From Pseudomonadota bacterium (GTDB lineage Bacteria > Pseudomonadota > Gammaproteobacteria > Steroidobacterales > Steroidobacteraceae), in contig JAKBBE010000143.1 of the NCBI GenBank assembly GCA_021826035.1, forward strand, positions 1-6,836: 6,836 nt of DNA, given 5' to 3'. Within the stretch, counting starts at the first letter, position 1. Every line of letters starts with the position of its first letter. Below, piece by piece: positions 1 to 5,627 of the stretch. The notes beneath the pieces are model-generated. The model was not told the DNA's origin, searched no databases, and saw nothing but the letters and a program-made list of their open reading frames with translations. The translations under genes were made by a program, and so were the position numbers.

Positions 1-316
1 GCTGATCGGCTACCTGCACACCAATTCGCTCGATGCCGGCCAGTACGAGTTTGCGTTCTGGTCGCGCATCGCGCGCATGTTCGCGATCGCGTTCGCGGTG
101 CTGCTTGCCGTGCCCTTCGTGCTCGGCTCGATGCGCTCAGCCGGCGCCGGGGCGCGCGCGATGCTCGCGCTCGCCATCGGCATCGGCTTTTTCCTCCTGC
201 AGCGGCTCATCGAGAGCGGCACCATCGTCTTTCACCTCAATCCGGTGATCGTCGCGTGGCTGCCGACGGCGCTGCTGGCGACCGTGACGCTCCTGCTGCT
301 CGCCCGCGCCCGCTGA
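1..316 (+). CDS. lptG: LPS export ABC transporter permease LptG, C-terminal fragment (5' end outside window)
   Basis: This is the last ~104 residues of LptG, one of the two inner-membrane permeases (with LptF) of the Lpt machine that extracts lipopolysaccharide and passes it to the periplasmic bridge. The reading frame starts at base 2 and ends in TGA at 314-316. The visible protein opens with IGYLHTNSLDAGQYEFAFW, matching the family segment before the last three membrane helices ('Y...N..D...YE.AFW'). Three hydrophobic helices follow: around MFAIAFAVLLAVPFVLG, then the stretch with GIGFFLLQRLIESG, then the final helix ending LLLLARAR. The 'VPFVLGSMRS' turn and the helix pattern are typical of the YjgP/YjgQ family. 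LptF is the close alternative, but these terminal motifs fit LptG better. The usual protein has ~360 residues, so about 70% lies to the left of the window. It converges on the - strand operon. Confidence 0.9.
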   Translation, partial: LIGYLHTNSLDAGQYEFAFWSRIARMFAIAFAVLLAVPFVLGSMRSAGAGARAMLALAIGIGFFLLQRLIESGTIVFHLNPVIVAWLPTALLATVTLLLLARAR

Positions 317-338
317 GCGGCCGGCTCAGGCCGCCGGC
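314..338. terminator. Inverted repeats at the convergent lptG / DUF4340 stop codons, possible bidirectional terminator
   Basis: Only 9 bp separate the two convergent stop codons. The sequence from one stop to the other reads TGAGC-GGCCG-GCTCA (314-328), a 5-bp stem whose outer ends are the stop codons of lptG (+) and the DUF4340 gene (-). An overlapping alternative hairpin pairs GCCGGC at 320-325 with GCCGGC at 333-338 across a 7-base loop. Neither strand shows a clear T-run after the stem, so a classical intrinsic terminator is not proven. A stem that stalls convergent transcripts is an inference. Confidence 0.35.
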
Positions 339-1363
339 TTGCGCACACTCGCCGCAGGTCCGGCGAGCGGCTGCAACCATCCGGTGAGGGGCTGGAAGAT
401 CTGCCGATAGCGGTAGCCGGGAATGCGGTATTGCCAGCCGCGCACGCGTGCCGCCAGGCGCGCCGCCGTCGGCGCGCTCTTCGCCCCCACGGCGCGCACG
501 GTGAGCTCAATGTAGTGCGGTCCCTTCTGCGCCGCCTGGAAGCCGCTCACCGTTACCCGCAGGCCCGCGAAGGTCGTGAACACGGCGCTCGAGAGCGGCA
601 CGCCGGGCGGCGGCGGGGCGGCCTTGCGCACATCGTTCAGCGTCAGATTGGAGAGCGCGCTGGCGAGCGCATCAGCGGCGCCAGGACCGCTGAGTGTGCG
701 TCCGGGTGGAATGCCGAACACGCGAAACTGGGCTACCGTCGGCGCGGTCCGCGCGATGCGATACGGGCGCTCGCGCGCGAGGCGCTCCTCGACGCTGCGC
801 ACCTGTGGGTGTTTCAGGTCGATGATGATCGGGCTCAGCCACTGCGCCGGCTTCGCCTCGGCCATCACCAGCGGCGCGGCGAGCAGGCTCTGCGGGTGGC
901 CGACGAGGCGCACGTACGCGCCGCTGCCGCCGTCACTGTGCCCGACGATCAATGACCAGGTGTGCGCCGGGCTCACCAGGTCGATGCGCACGCCGCTCGC
1001 ACCGGCGACGTTCGGGGATTGCACGCCGAGGGCCGCATACTGAGCCGCGAGGCGGGTCTTGCGCGCAACCGCCTTGAGATTACCGAGATCGATCAACAGT
1101 TTGCGCAGCTTGCCGGAGTCAGCCGGATAACCGCGCTGCTTGACCTGCCAGTGCCGGGCACCTTTGAGCAGCGTGACGTGCTGCCCGCCGGCGCCGCGGA
1201 TGCGCACCTCGGTGAGCGCATTGAGGTGCGCTTCGAGTCCGGGCAGCACCGGGGTGCCGGCGATCGATGCGCTGCCTTCTTGCGCGCGGCGCGAGACCCA
1301 GATCGCCACCAGTAGCACCGCGAGGCTGACGACGAACAGGATGGCCAGATGGCGTTGCTTCAT
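326..1363 (-). CDS. DUF4340 domain-containing membrane-anchored protein
   Basis: The protein has 345 residues. An N-terminal hydrophobic segment (about residues 6-23, ILFVVSLAVLLVAIWV) is followed by RR and acts as an uncleaved anchor or signal segment. The rest should face the periplasm. The body resembles the DUF4340 family: repeated beta-rich units of the form 'v.li..g..W.v......pad..kl..ll..l..l', seen at about residues 52-100 (VRIRG...VTLLKG..HWQVKQRGYPADSGKLRKLL). A second unit lies around 125-160 (RIDLVSP...SLIVGHSDGGSGAYVRLVG), and a third module with an aromatic tail (WQYRIPGYRYRQIF) at about 310-323. DUF4340 has no established biochemical activity; its genes commonly follow GldG-like ABC auxiliary genes, as here. 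The ATG lies in a 4-bp ATGA overlap with the upstream gene's stop, with a GGGAG ribosome-binding site inside that gene, so translational coupling is likely. I infer a structural partner of the ABC complex. Confidence 0.85.
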   Translation of the reverse strand: MKQRHLAILFVVSLAVLLVAIWVSRRAQEGSASIAGTPVLPGLEAHLNALTEVRIRGAGGQHVTLLKGARHWQVKQRGYPADSGKLRKLLIDLGNLKAVARKTRLAAQYAALGVQSPNVAGASGVRIDLVSPAHTWSLIVGHSDGGSGAYVRLVGHPQSLLAAPLVMAEAKPAQWLSPIIIDLKHPQVRSVEERLARERPYRIARTAPTVAQFRVFGIPPGRTLSGPGAADALASALSNLTLNDVRKAAPPPPGVPLSSAVFTTFAGLRVTVSGFQAAQKGPHYIELTVRAVGAKSAPTAARLAARVRGWQYRIPGYRYRQIFQPLTGWLQPLAGPAASVRKPAA

Positions 1364-3231
1364 GACTCGCTCCCGGAGTGCTGGCGCGCGCGGCGGCGGC
1401 GGCGCAGCGCCGCACCGGCGAGCGCCGCCAGCGCGAACACTGCCGGCATGACGATGATGTTGATGACCTTCAGTTCCGTGCCGAGCGCATCGATGCTGCG
1501 CACCAGCCCGGCCTGCACGGCGCGCAGGCGCTGGCGGATCGTGACCCGCTCGGTCTCGAAGTGCTCGATCTGCTGCTCCTGCGCCGGGGTGAGGATCAGC
1601 GTCGACTTGTGGTTGCGCTCGGTCTGCAGCAGCGTCAACTGCCGCTCGGTCTGCTGCAGCTGCGCCTGCAGCCGCTGCTGCTGCGCTCGGTAGCGCGCCT
1701 CGGCGGCGCGGCGCAGTGCCGCGACCCGGGTGAACGGTCGGGTGAATCCGGCTTTGGCGCGCACGCTGATCAGATCGTCACTGCCGCCGAGGTTGTCGAG
1801 CGAGTTCAGCAACAGATTGCCGTTGCTCGCCCAGGTCTGATCGATGGTCTGACCGAACAGGTTGAGGTGACGCACCCAGAGGTAATCCGAGAGCAGGTCC
1901 GAGTCGGCGAACACCACCAGCTGCAGCGGCTTGAGTGCTTGGGTGAGCACCTGCGTGCCGGCGGGCAGTTTCACCCCGGCGGGCGGTCCGTGCGGATAGG
2001 CGCTCTTGACCTTGCCACTGACGCGGGCGGCGAACACATAGCGCTGGCCGGTCGGTTTGAAGCCGCGCAGCACGCTCGACGGATCGGTCAGGCCGGAGAG
2101 CGACTGCGTCGCGAGCGGCATGGCATCGGCGCTGCTCCACAGCAGTGGCCGGAAGCTCGTGCCGGCGCCCTTCAGCGCGCTCAGGTATCCGGCCGTGGAG
2201 AGGTTGACGTTGGACAGACCGGAAGTGATCACATCGTGGCGCGCCATCTGCGCGCGCCCCAGACCGATGATCAGCGGATCGAGGCGGGGCATGCCGTTGG
2301 CGCCCGCGACGTTGAGTGCGAGCGAGCGGTCGGCGATGACCTCATTGGGATTGAAGCGCACGCCCCAGGAGGCGAGCAGCGGGTCGAGGTCGGTACTGCC
2401 GGGCTGCGGCGGGCTGCCAGGGGTCACGGCCGACTCGGCCAGCGGATCGACGAAGGCGATGATGTGACCGCCGGCGAGCGCGTACTGGTCGATGGCGAAG
2501 CGGGTCGCCGGGGAGAGGTGCCGCGGGTCGACGAGCACGAGCACGCGCGTGCCGGCGGGAATCCTTGTGGCATCGGGCTGCAGCGTGTGCAGGTCGTAGA
2601 GCTGTTCGGCCTGACGGTAGGCGAGCCAGGGCTGGCGCATCTGTCCGCTCTGCGGGTCGAGGCCGCCGCTCATCGGCAGGCTCGAGTACCACTCGATGCG
2701 GGGCTTGGTCGGATGGGCGAGCTGGTAGATCAGCTTGGCGATGTCGTATTCGAGGAAGCGCTGTTTGCGCAGATCGAAGAACGGAATCGCCTGGCGACCG
2801 TTGGTGGCGTTCGTGCCGGCGAGGCCGAAGTAGAACTTGCTGCCGGCATCGTTGACCGGCGTGCCGCGCACGCCCAGCTCCGCGGCACGGTCTTCCTCGA
2901 CCGAGTAGGGGCGTGGATCGATGATGTGCAAGCGGATCTTGCCGTCGGCATCGGCGGCGATCTCGCGCAGGAAGTTCTCCACGTGATCGCCGTACGCGCG
3001 CAGCTGCGGGACGCCGTCCGCGGTCTTGCGCGAGTAGAAGAAGTACAGGTCGATCGGCTCGTGGATGCCCTTGAGGATGCGCCGCGTGCCGCGCGAGAGC
3101 GTGTACAAGTGATGCTGCGTCAGATCGAGCTGAGCGCCCGCGAGCGTGTAATTGAAGATGATGGTCAGCCCGATGAGCAGCAGCGCGAGCGCACCCACCG
3201 AACCCCAGCCTAGCGTCGAGCGTTTCATCAT
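1360..3231 (-). CDS. GldG-family ABC transporter auxiliary protein
   Basis: The 623-residue protein has the layout of the GldG / ABC_transp_aux family. An N-terminal membrane helix (about residues 13-31) is followed by the family opening 'LDLTQHHLYTLSRGTRRIL' (about 36-54). Next comes a periplasmic domain with the conserved pieces IDPRPYSVEEDRAAELGV, KFYFGLAG and IPFFDLRKQRFLEYDIAKL. An IFT52-like Rossmann part follows, with RVLVLVDPRHLSPATRFAID and GGHIIAFVDPLAES. A glutamine-rich coiled coil (about 509-577) leads to a C-terminal membrane helix (about 589-609) and an arginine-rich cytosolic tail. In Bacteroidetes GldG works with the GldA ATPase and GldF permease in gliding motility; in Proteobacteria the substrate is unknown. 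The start is ATGATG with AGGAG 6 bases upstream (9 from the second ATG). It overlaps the next gene by 4 bp. Confidence 0.9.
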   Translation of the reverse strand: MMKRSTLGWGSVGALALLLIGLTIIFNYTLAGAQLDLTQHHLYTLSRGTRRILKGIHEPIDLYFFYSRKTADGVPQLRAYGDHVENFLREIAADADGKIRLHIIDPRPYSVEEDRAAELGVRGTPVNDAGSKFYFGLAGTNATNGRQAIPFFDLRKQRFLEYDIAKLIYQLAHPTKPRIEWYSSLPMSGGLDPQSGQMRQPWLAYRQAEQLYDLHTLQPDATRIPAGTRVLVLVDPRHLSPATRFAIDQYALAGGHIIAFVDPLAESAVTPGSPPQPGSTDLDPLLASWGVRFNPNEVIADRSLALNVAGANGMPRLDPLIIGLGRAQMARHDVITSGLSNVNLSTAGYLSALKGAGTSFRPLLWSSADAMPLATQSLSGLTDPSSVLRGFKPTGQRYVFAARVSGKVKSAYPHGPPAGVKLPAGTQVLTQALKPLQLVVFADSDLLSDYLWVRHLNLFGQTIDQTWASNGNLLLNSLDNLGGSDDLISVRAKAGFTRPFTRVAALRRAAEARYRAQQQRLQAQLQQTERQLTLLQTERNHKSTLILTPAQEQQIEHFETERVTIRQRLRAVQAGLVRSIDALGTELKVINIIVMPAVFALAALAGAALRRRRRARQHSGSES

Positions 3232-3237
3232 GCCGCG

Positions 3238-3242
3238 CTCCT
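3238..3242 (-). promoter_or_regulatory. Ribosome-binding site of the GldG-like gene, overlapping the permease stop codon
   Basis: On the - strand the sequence reads TAGGAG, where TAG is the stop codon of the upstream permease (3241-3243) and AGGAG is the Shine-Dalgarno for the GldG-like gene, 6 bases before its first ATG. Ribosomes finishing the permease therefore sit on the next initiation site. This supports co-translation and supports the ATGATG start. Confidence 0.75.
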
Positions 3243-3975
3243 AGTCCGCTTTGCGCAGGTCGACTGCGACCGTGGTGGTGAACAGAAAGAACCCGATCAG
3301 CATGACGAAGTACAGCACGTCGCGCAGCTCGAGTACCCCGCGCGTGATCGATTGGAAATGTGTCAGCAGCGAGAGTGAGGCGATCGCCTCGATCAGCGTC
3401 TGGGGCGCCCAGCCACGAAACGCATCGAGCACCATCGGGTAGCCGGCGAGCAGCAGCACGAAGCAGGCGAAGACCCCGAGAATGAACGCCACCACCTGAT
3501 TGCGTGTCAGTGCCGACATGCACGAGCCGATGGCGAGGAAGCCACCGGCGAGCAGCAGGCTGCCTAAGTAGGAGGCGAAGATGACTCCGTTGTCGGGGCT
3601 GCCGAGATAGTTGACCGTGATCCAGATCGGGAAGGTGAGCGCGAGCGCCAGGCCGGTGAACAGCCAGGCCGCCAGGTACTTGCCGAGCACCGCTTCCCAC
3701 ACCTTGACCGGCAGGGTCATCAGCAGCTCAATGCTGCCGGATTTGCGCTCCTCGGCCCACAGCTTCATGGTCAGGGCCGGGATCAGGAACAGGTACAGCC
3801 AGGGGTGAAACATGAAAAACGGGCGCAGATCGGCCTGGCCGCGCTGGTAGAAGGCGCCGATGTAGAACGTGAAGGCGTTCGCCAGCACCAGGAATATGAT
3901 GATGAAGACATACGCCAGCGGCGTCGCGAAATAACTCGCGAGCTCGCGGCGCAGGATCAGTGCCACGTTGCGCAT
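3241..3975 (-). CDS. ABC-2 type transporter permease, GldF-like
   Basis: This 244-residue polytopic inner-membrane protein forms the transmembrane part of the ABC transporter. About six helices are visible, at roughly residues 20-40, 54-73, 100-121, 132-152, 159-180 and 219-238. The cytosolic stretch at 75-90 (EERKSGSIELLMTLPV) is the hallmark of the GldF / NosY-like ABC2 permeases ('EE+..GT.E.L...P+'), thought to form the coupling region that contacts the ATPase. The N-terminus (RRELASYFATPLAYVF) is also typical, as is the ~240-residue length. It is expected to pair with the ATPase encoded 20 bp upstream and to dimerise. The ATG at 3975-3973 has a G-rich site (GGGGGA, 3979-3984) only 3 bases upstream, a short spacing. 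NosY-type copper permeases are a distant alternative, but the GldG neighbour argues for the GldF group. Confidence 0.9.
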   Translation of the reverse strand: MRNVALILRRELASYFATPLAYVFIIIFLVLANAFTFYIGAFYQRGQADLRPFFMFHPWLYLFLIPALTMKLWAEERKSGSIELLMTLPVKVWEAVLGKYLAAWLFTGLALALTFPIWITVNYLGSPDNGVIFASYLGSLLLAGGFLAIGSCMSALTRNQVVAFILGVFACFVLLLAGYPMVLDAFRGWAPQTLIEAIASLSLLTHFQSITRGVLELRDVLYFVMLIGFFLFTTTVAVDLRKAD

Positions 3976-3995
3976 CGGTCCCCCAGCATGTGCCC

Positions 3996-4919
3996 TCAGG
4001 CGGTGATGGTGCGAAAAACTTCGTCGAGGCGTCCGGATTCCAGGTGCAGCTCCTTCAGCTGCAGACCCTGCTGCACCGCGAGCGTCGCGACCTCCTGCAG
4101 GATCATCGCCCCGGCGCGCGGCAGCGCCGTGAGGCGCGCCTCGCGCTCGGTCACCTCGACCTGCTCGACCTGCGCGAGTCCGGCAAGCGCCGCGCGGGCC
4201 GTCTCGAGCTGCTCGGCGCGCGCCAACTGCAGCGACACCGCATTGTGGTAGCGCGAGCGGCTGGTCAGCTGCAGCGGCGTGTCATCGGCGACGATCCGGC
4301 CGCGCGCGATGATGATCGCGCGCGTGCAGACCGCGGCCACCTCCTCGAGGATGTGCGTCGAGATGACGATGATCTTCTCGTGGGCCATCTCCTCGATGAG
4401 CGTGCGGACCTCGTACTTCTGGTTCGGATCGAGCCCGTCGGTGGGCTCATCGAGGATCAGCACCGGAGGGTCGTGCATGATGGCCTGCGCCAGTCCGACT
4501 CGGCGCCGAAATCCCTTCGAGAGCGTCTCGATCTGCCGTTCGAGCACGCTCGCGAGTTGCAGCCGCTCGATGACGTAGTCCAGGCGGGCACGCTTGCGTG
4601 CGCCCTCCAGGCGGCGCAGCTCGGCGATGAACGCCAGAAATGCGCTGACGCGCATCTCGCCGTAGCACGGAGCGCCCTCGGGCAGGTAGCCGACCGACTG
4701 GCGGGCGGCGAGCGGCGCGTCTTCGACGTCATGACCGCAGATGCGCGCGCGCCCCGAGGTCGGGGTGACGAAGCCGGCCAGCATGCGCATGGTGGTCGTC
4801 TTGCCGGCGCCGTTGGGACCGAGAAAGCCAAGCACTTCGCCCGGCCGGACTTCGAAACTGACGTCCTCGACGGCCGTCACGGCGGGGTAGCGCTTGCACA
4901 GGTGCTCAGTCTTGATCAT
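3996..4919 (-). CDS. ABC transporter ATP-binding protein, GldA-like
   Basis: The 307-residue ATPase powers the transporter from the cytosolic face. All nucleotide-binding motifs are present: Walker A GPNGAGKT (34-41), ABC signature LSKGF (133-137), Walker B VLILDEP (153-159, with D157 and E158), D-loop GLDP (162-165) and the switch His189 in STHIL. The Q-loop position carries Glu81 (GYLPEG) instead of Gln, a variant I recall in GldA/NosF-type ATPases. LSKGF with RRRVGLAQA after it also fits this subgroup. After about residue 215 comes a C-terminal extension (~90 residues) with a conserved-looking end, LESGRLDEVFRTIT, common in exporters of the DrrA/CcmA type. The ATG has a strong AGGAGG 4 bases upstream. 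It is the first gene of the ATPase-permease-GldG-DUF4340 block. Confidence 0.93.
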   Translation of the reverse strand: MIKTEHLCKRYPAVTAVEDVSFEVRPGEVLGFLGPNGAGKTTTMRMLAGFVTPTSGRARICGHDVEDAPLAARQSVGYLPEGAPCYGEMRVSAFLAFIAELRRLEGARKRARLDYVIERLQLASVLERQIETLSKGFRRRVGLAQAIMHDPPVLILDEPTDGLDPNQKYEVRTLIEEMAHEKIIVISTHILEEVAAVCTRAIIIARGRIVADDTPLQLTSRSRYHNAVSLQLARAEQLETARAALAGLAQVEQVEVTEREARLTALPRAGAMILQEVATLAVQQGLQLKELHLESGRLDEVFRTITA

Positions 4920-4923
4920 GACG

Positions 4924-4929
4924 CCTCCT
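4924..4929 (-). promoter_or_regulatory. Strong ribosome-binding site of the ABC ATPase gene
   Basis: The - strand reads AGGAGG followed by CGTC and ATG (4919-4917). This full anti-16S match fixes the ATPase start. Confidence 0.8.
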
Positions 4930-4936
4930 GACTCAA

Positions 4937-4959
4937 GCTGCCATAGAGTTCACGGCAGC
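4937..4959 (-). other. Short hairpin between rhomboid and ABC ATPase genes
   Basis: GCTGCC (4937-4942) and GGCAGC (4954-4959) form a perfect 6-bp inverted repeat with an 11-base loop, in the 54-bp gap after the rhomboid stop. On the - strand it is followed by TTGAG, too few T residues for a convincing terminator. It overlaps the possible promoter described in the next entry, so it could also be an operator or simply chance. Confidence 0.3.
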
Positions 4960-4971
4960 CCCAAAAGTTCC
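4943..4971 (-). promoter_or_regulatory. Possible ECF-sigma-type promoter for the ABC operon
   Basis: On the - strand GGAACTT (4971-4965) matches the -35 core of RpoE-like ECF sigma factors. It is followed, after about 17 bases, by TCTAT (4947-4943) in the -10 position. That would place a transcript start about 17-20 bases before the ATPase ATG, leaving room for AGGAGG. The -10 match to the RpoE consensus (TCAAA or TCTGA) is poor, so this rests mainly on the -35. Envelope-stress control would suit a membrane complex, but that is inference. Confidence 0.22.
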
Positions 4972-4973
4972 CG

Positions 4974-5576
4974 CTATCCCGGTCGCCGGCGCGCGCGCGC
5001 GGAGCGCGAGCGCCAGTAGAGCATCAGGATGGCCCCGCCGAGCATGCCGCCGAGGTGCGCGAAATGTCCGATGTCAGGCTCGGTGCCGGTGACGCCGAAG
5101 AACAGTTCGAGCAGCCCATAGAGCAGTACGAACAGCCAGGCCGGCATCGGAATCGGCGGCAGGAGCAGCAGCAGCCGCGCGCGCGGGAACAGCATGGCGA
5201 AGGCGAGCAGCACGCCGAACACCCCGCCGGAGGCGCCGATCGTCGCCTGGCTGCTGCCGGTGGCATGCTGCACGGCGATCTGCGTCAGCGCCGCGGCGAT
5301 CACGCACACGAAATAATAGAACAGGAAGCGCTGCTTGCCCCAGTACTGCTCGAGCGCCGGGCCGAACACGAACAGCCCGAACATGTTGCCGAAGATGTGC
5401 CACCAGCTGCCGTGCAGGAACGCGTAAGTCACCAGCTGCCAGAGGTGGAAGTGGGGTCCGAGCGGCCAGAGCGCAAAGCGCAGCACCAGCGCCGATGGCA
5501 GCACCTGCTCGAGCAGGAAAATCGCCACGTTGGCGATGATCAGGCCGAGGACGGCCGGTGTGAGGGAGCGGAACAT
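4974..5576 (-). CDS. Rhomboid-family intramembrane serine protease
   Basis: The 200-residue protein has six predicted helices, the bacterial core fold, with no extra seventh helix or cytosolic domain. The catalytic dyad is intact: Ser116 in GASGG (114-118) and His174 in HFAHLGG (171-177). His60 and Asn64 in HIFGNMFGLFVFG give the HxxxN pair that lines the oxyanion site (as GlpG His150/Asn154). The EQYWGKQRFLFYY segment at 76-88 is typical of this family. Rhomboids cleave single-pass membrane proteins near the membrane surface; the substrate here is unknown. The start ATG is well placed just before helix 1 but has only GGGCGG directly against it, so initiation is either weak or leaderless. The gene ends in TAG 54 bp before the ABC ATPase gene on the same strand. 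The arginine-rich tail RSRSARARRRPG fits the positive-inside rule for a cytosolic C-terminus. Confidence 0.93.
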   Translation of the reverse strand: MFRSLTPAVLGLIIANVAIFLLEQVLPSALVLRFALWPLGPHFHLWQLVTYAFLHGSWWHIFGNMFGLFVFGPALEQYWGKQRFLFYYFVCVIAAALTQIAVQHATGSSQATIGASGGVFGVLLAFAMLFPRARLLLLLPPIPMPAWLFVLLYGLLELFFGVTGTEPDIGHFAHLGGMLGGAILMLYWRSRSARARRRPG

Positions 5577-5582
5577 CCGCCC

Positions 5583-5611
5583 AGTGTACGCGCCGGCACC
5601 GGTGCCGGGAA
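5583..5611 (-). promoter_or_regulatory. Possible sigma70 promoter of the rhomboid gene, with leaderless spacing
   Basis: On the - strand TTCCCG (5611-5606) and TACACT (5588-5583) are separated by exactly 17 bases. They match the sigma70 consensus at 3/6 and 4/6 positions. Only 6 bases (GGGCGG) lie between TACACT and the ATG, so transcription would begin at or next to the A of ATG, giving a leaderless message. This would explain the missing well-spaced Shine-Dalgarno. The gene could instead be read through from the upstream regulator. Confidence 0.35.
5593..5608. repeat. Perfect 16-bp palindrome between the rhomboid and IclR genes, candidate operator
   Basis: CCGGCACC followed at once by GGTGCCGG is an uninterrupted 16-bp palindrome. 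It fills most of the spacer of the proposed rhomboid promoter and touches its -35 hexamer, a position suited to a repressor site. It could also fold as a stem in a transcript that reads through from the IclR gene. High GC makes such palindromes easier to find by chance, so function is unproven. Confidence 0.4.
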
Positions 5612-5627
5612 CGCGCCTTAGGGCGCG
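5612..5627 (-). terminator. Hairpin spanning the IclR-gene stop codon, weak terminator candidate
   Basis: CGCGCC (5612-5617), four bases, then GGCGCG (5622-5627) form a 6-bp GC-only stem. On the - strand its loop is CTAA, which contains the TAA stop of the IclR gene (5620-5618). There is no T-run after it (GTTCCC follows), so at best it is a partial terminator or a 3'-end stabiliser. Confidence 0.25.

Noticed and set aside
1600..1690. Dense CTGCAG/CTGCTG-like DNA that looks like a short repeat.
   Set aside because: It is the coding DNA of the Gln/Leu-rich coiled coil in the GldG-like protein, not a separate repeat array.
1378..3213. A 611-codon open frame on the + strand, running the length of the GldG-like gene.
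   Set aside because: It lies fully antisense to a well-recognised gene. Its translation is rich in Arg, Gln, Ala and Gly without domain motifs, as expected from the shadow of a GC-rich gene.
2342..3700. A 452-codon open frame on the - strand across the permease/GldG junction.
   Set aside because: It is in another frame of two confidently identified genes, and its product is a low-complexity Arg/Ala/His-rich sequence.
3241..4919. A nitrous-oxide reductase NosFY copper system, or a drug exporter.
   Set aside because: The ATPase and permease resemble those families, but no nos genes are present and the next gene is clearly GldG-like, which fits a GldAF pair better.
3960..4931. A 323-codon + strand frame opposite the ABC ATPase gene.
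   Set aside because: The opposite strand encodes all ABC ATPase motifs in order; this frame shows no recognisable domain.
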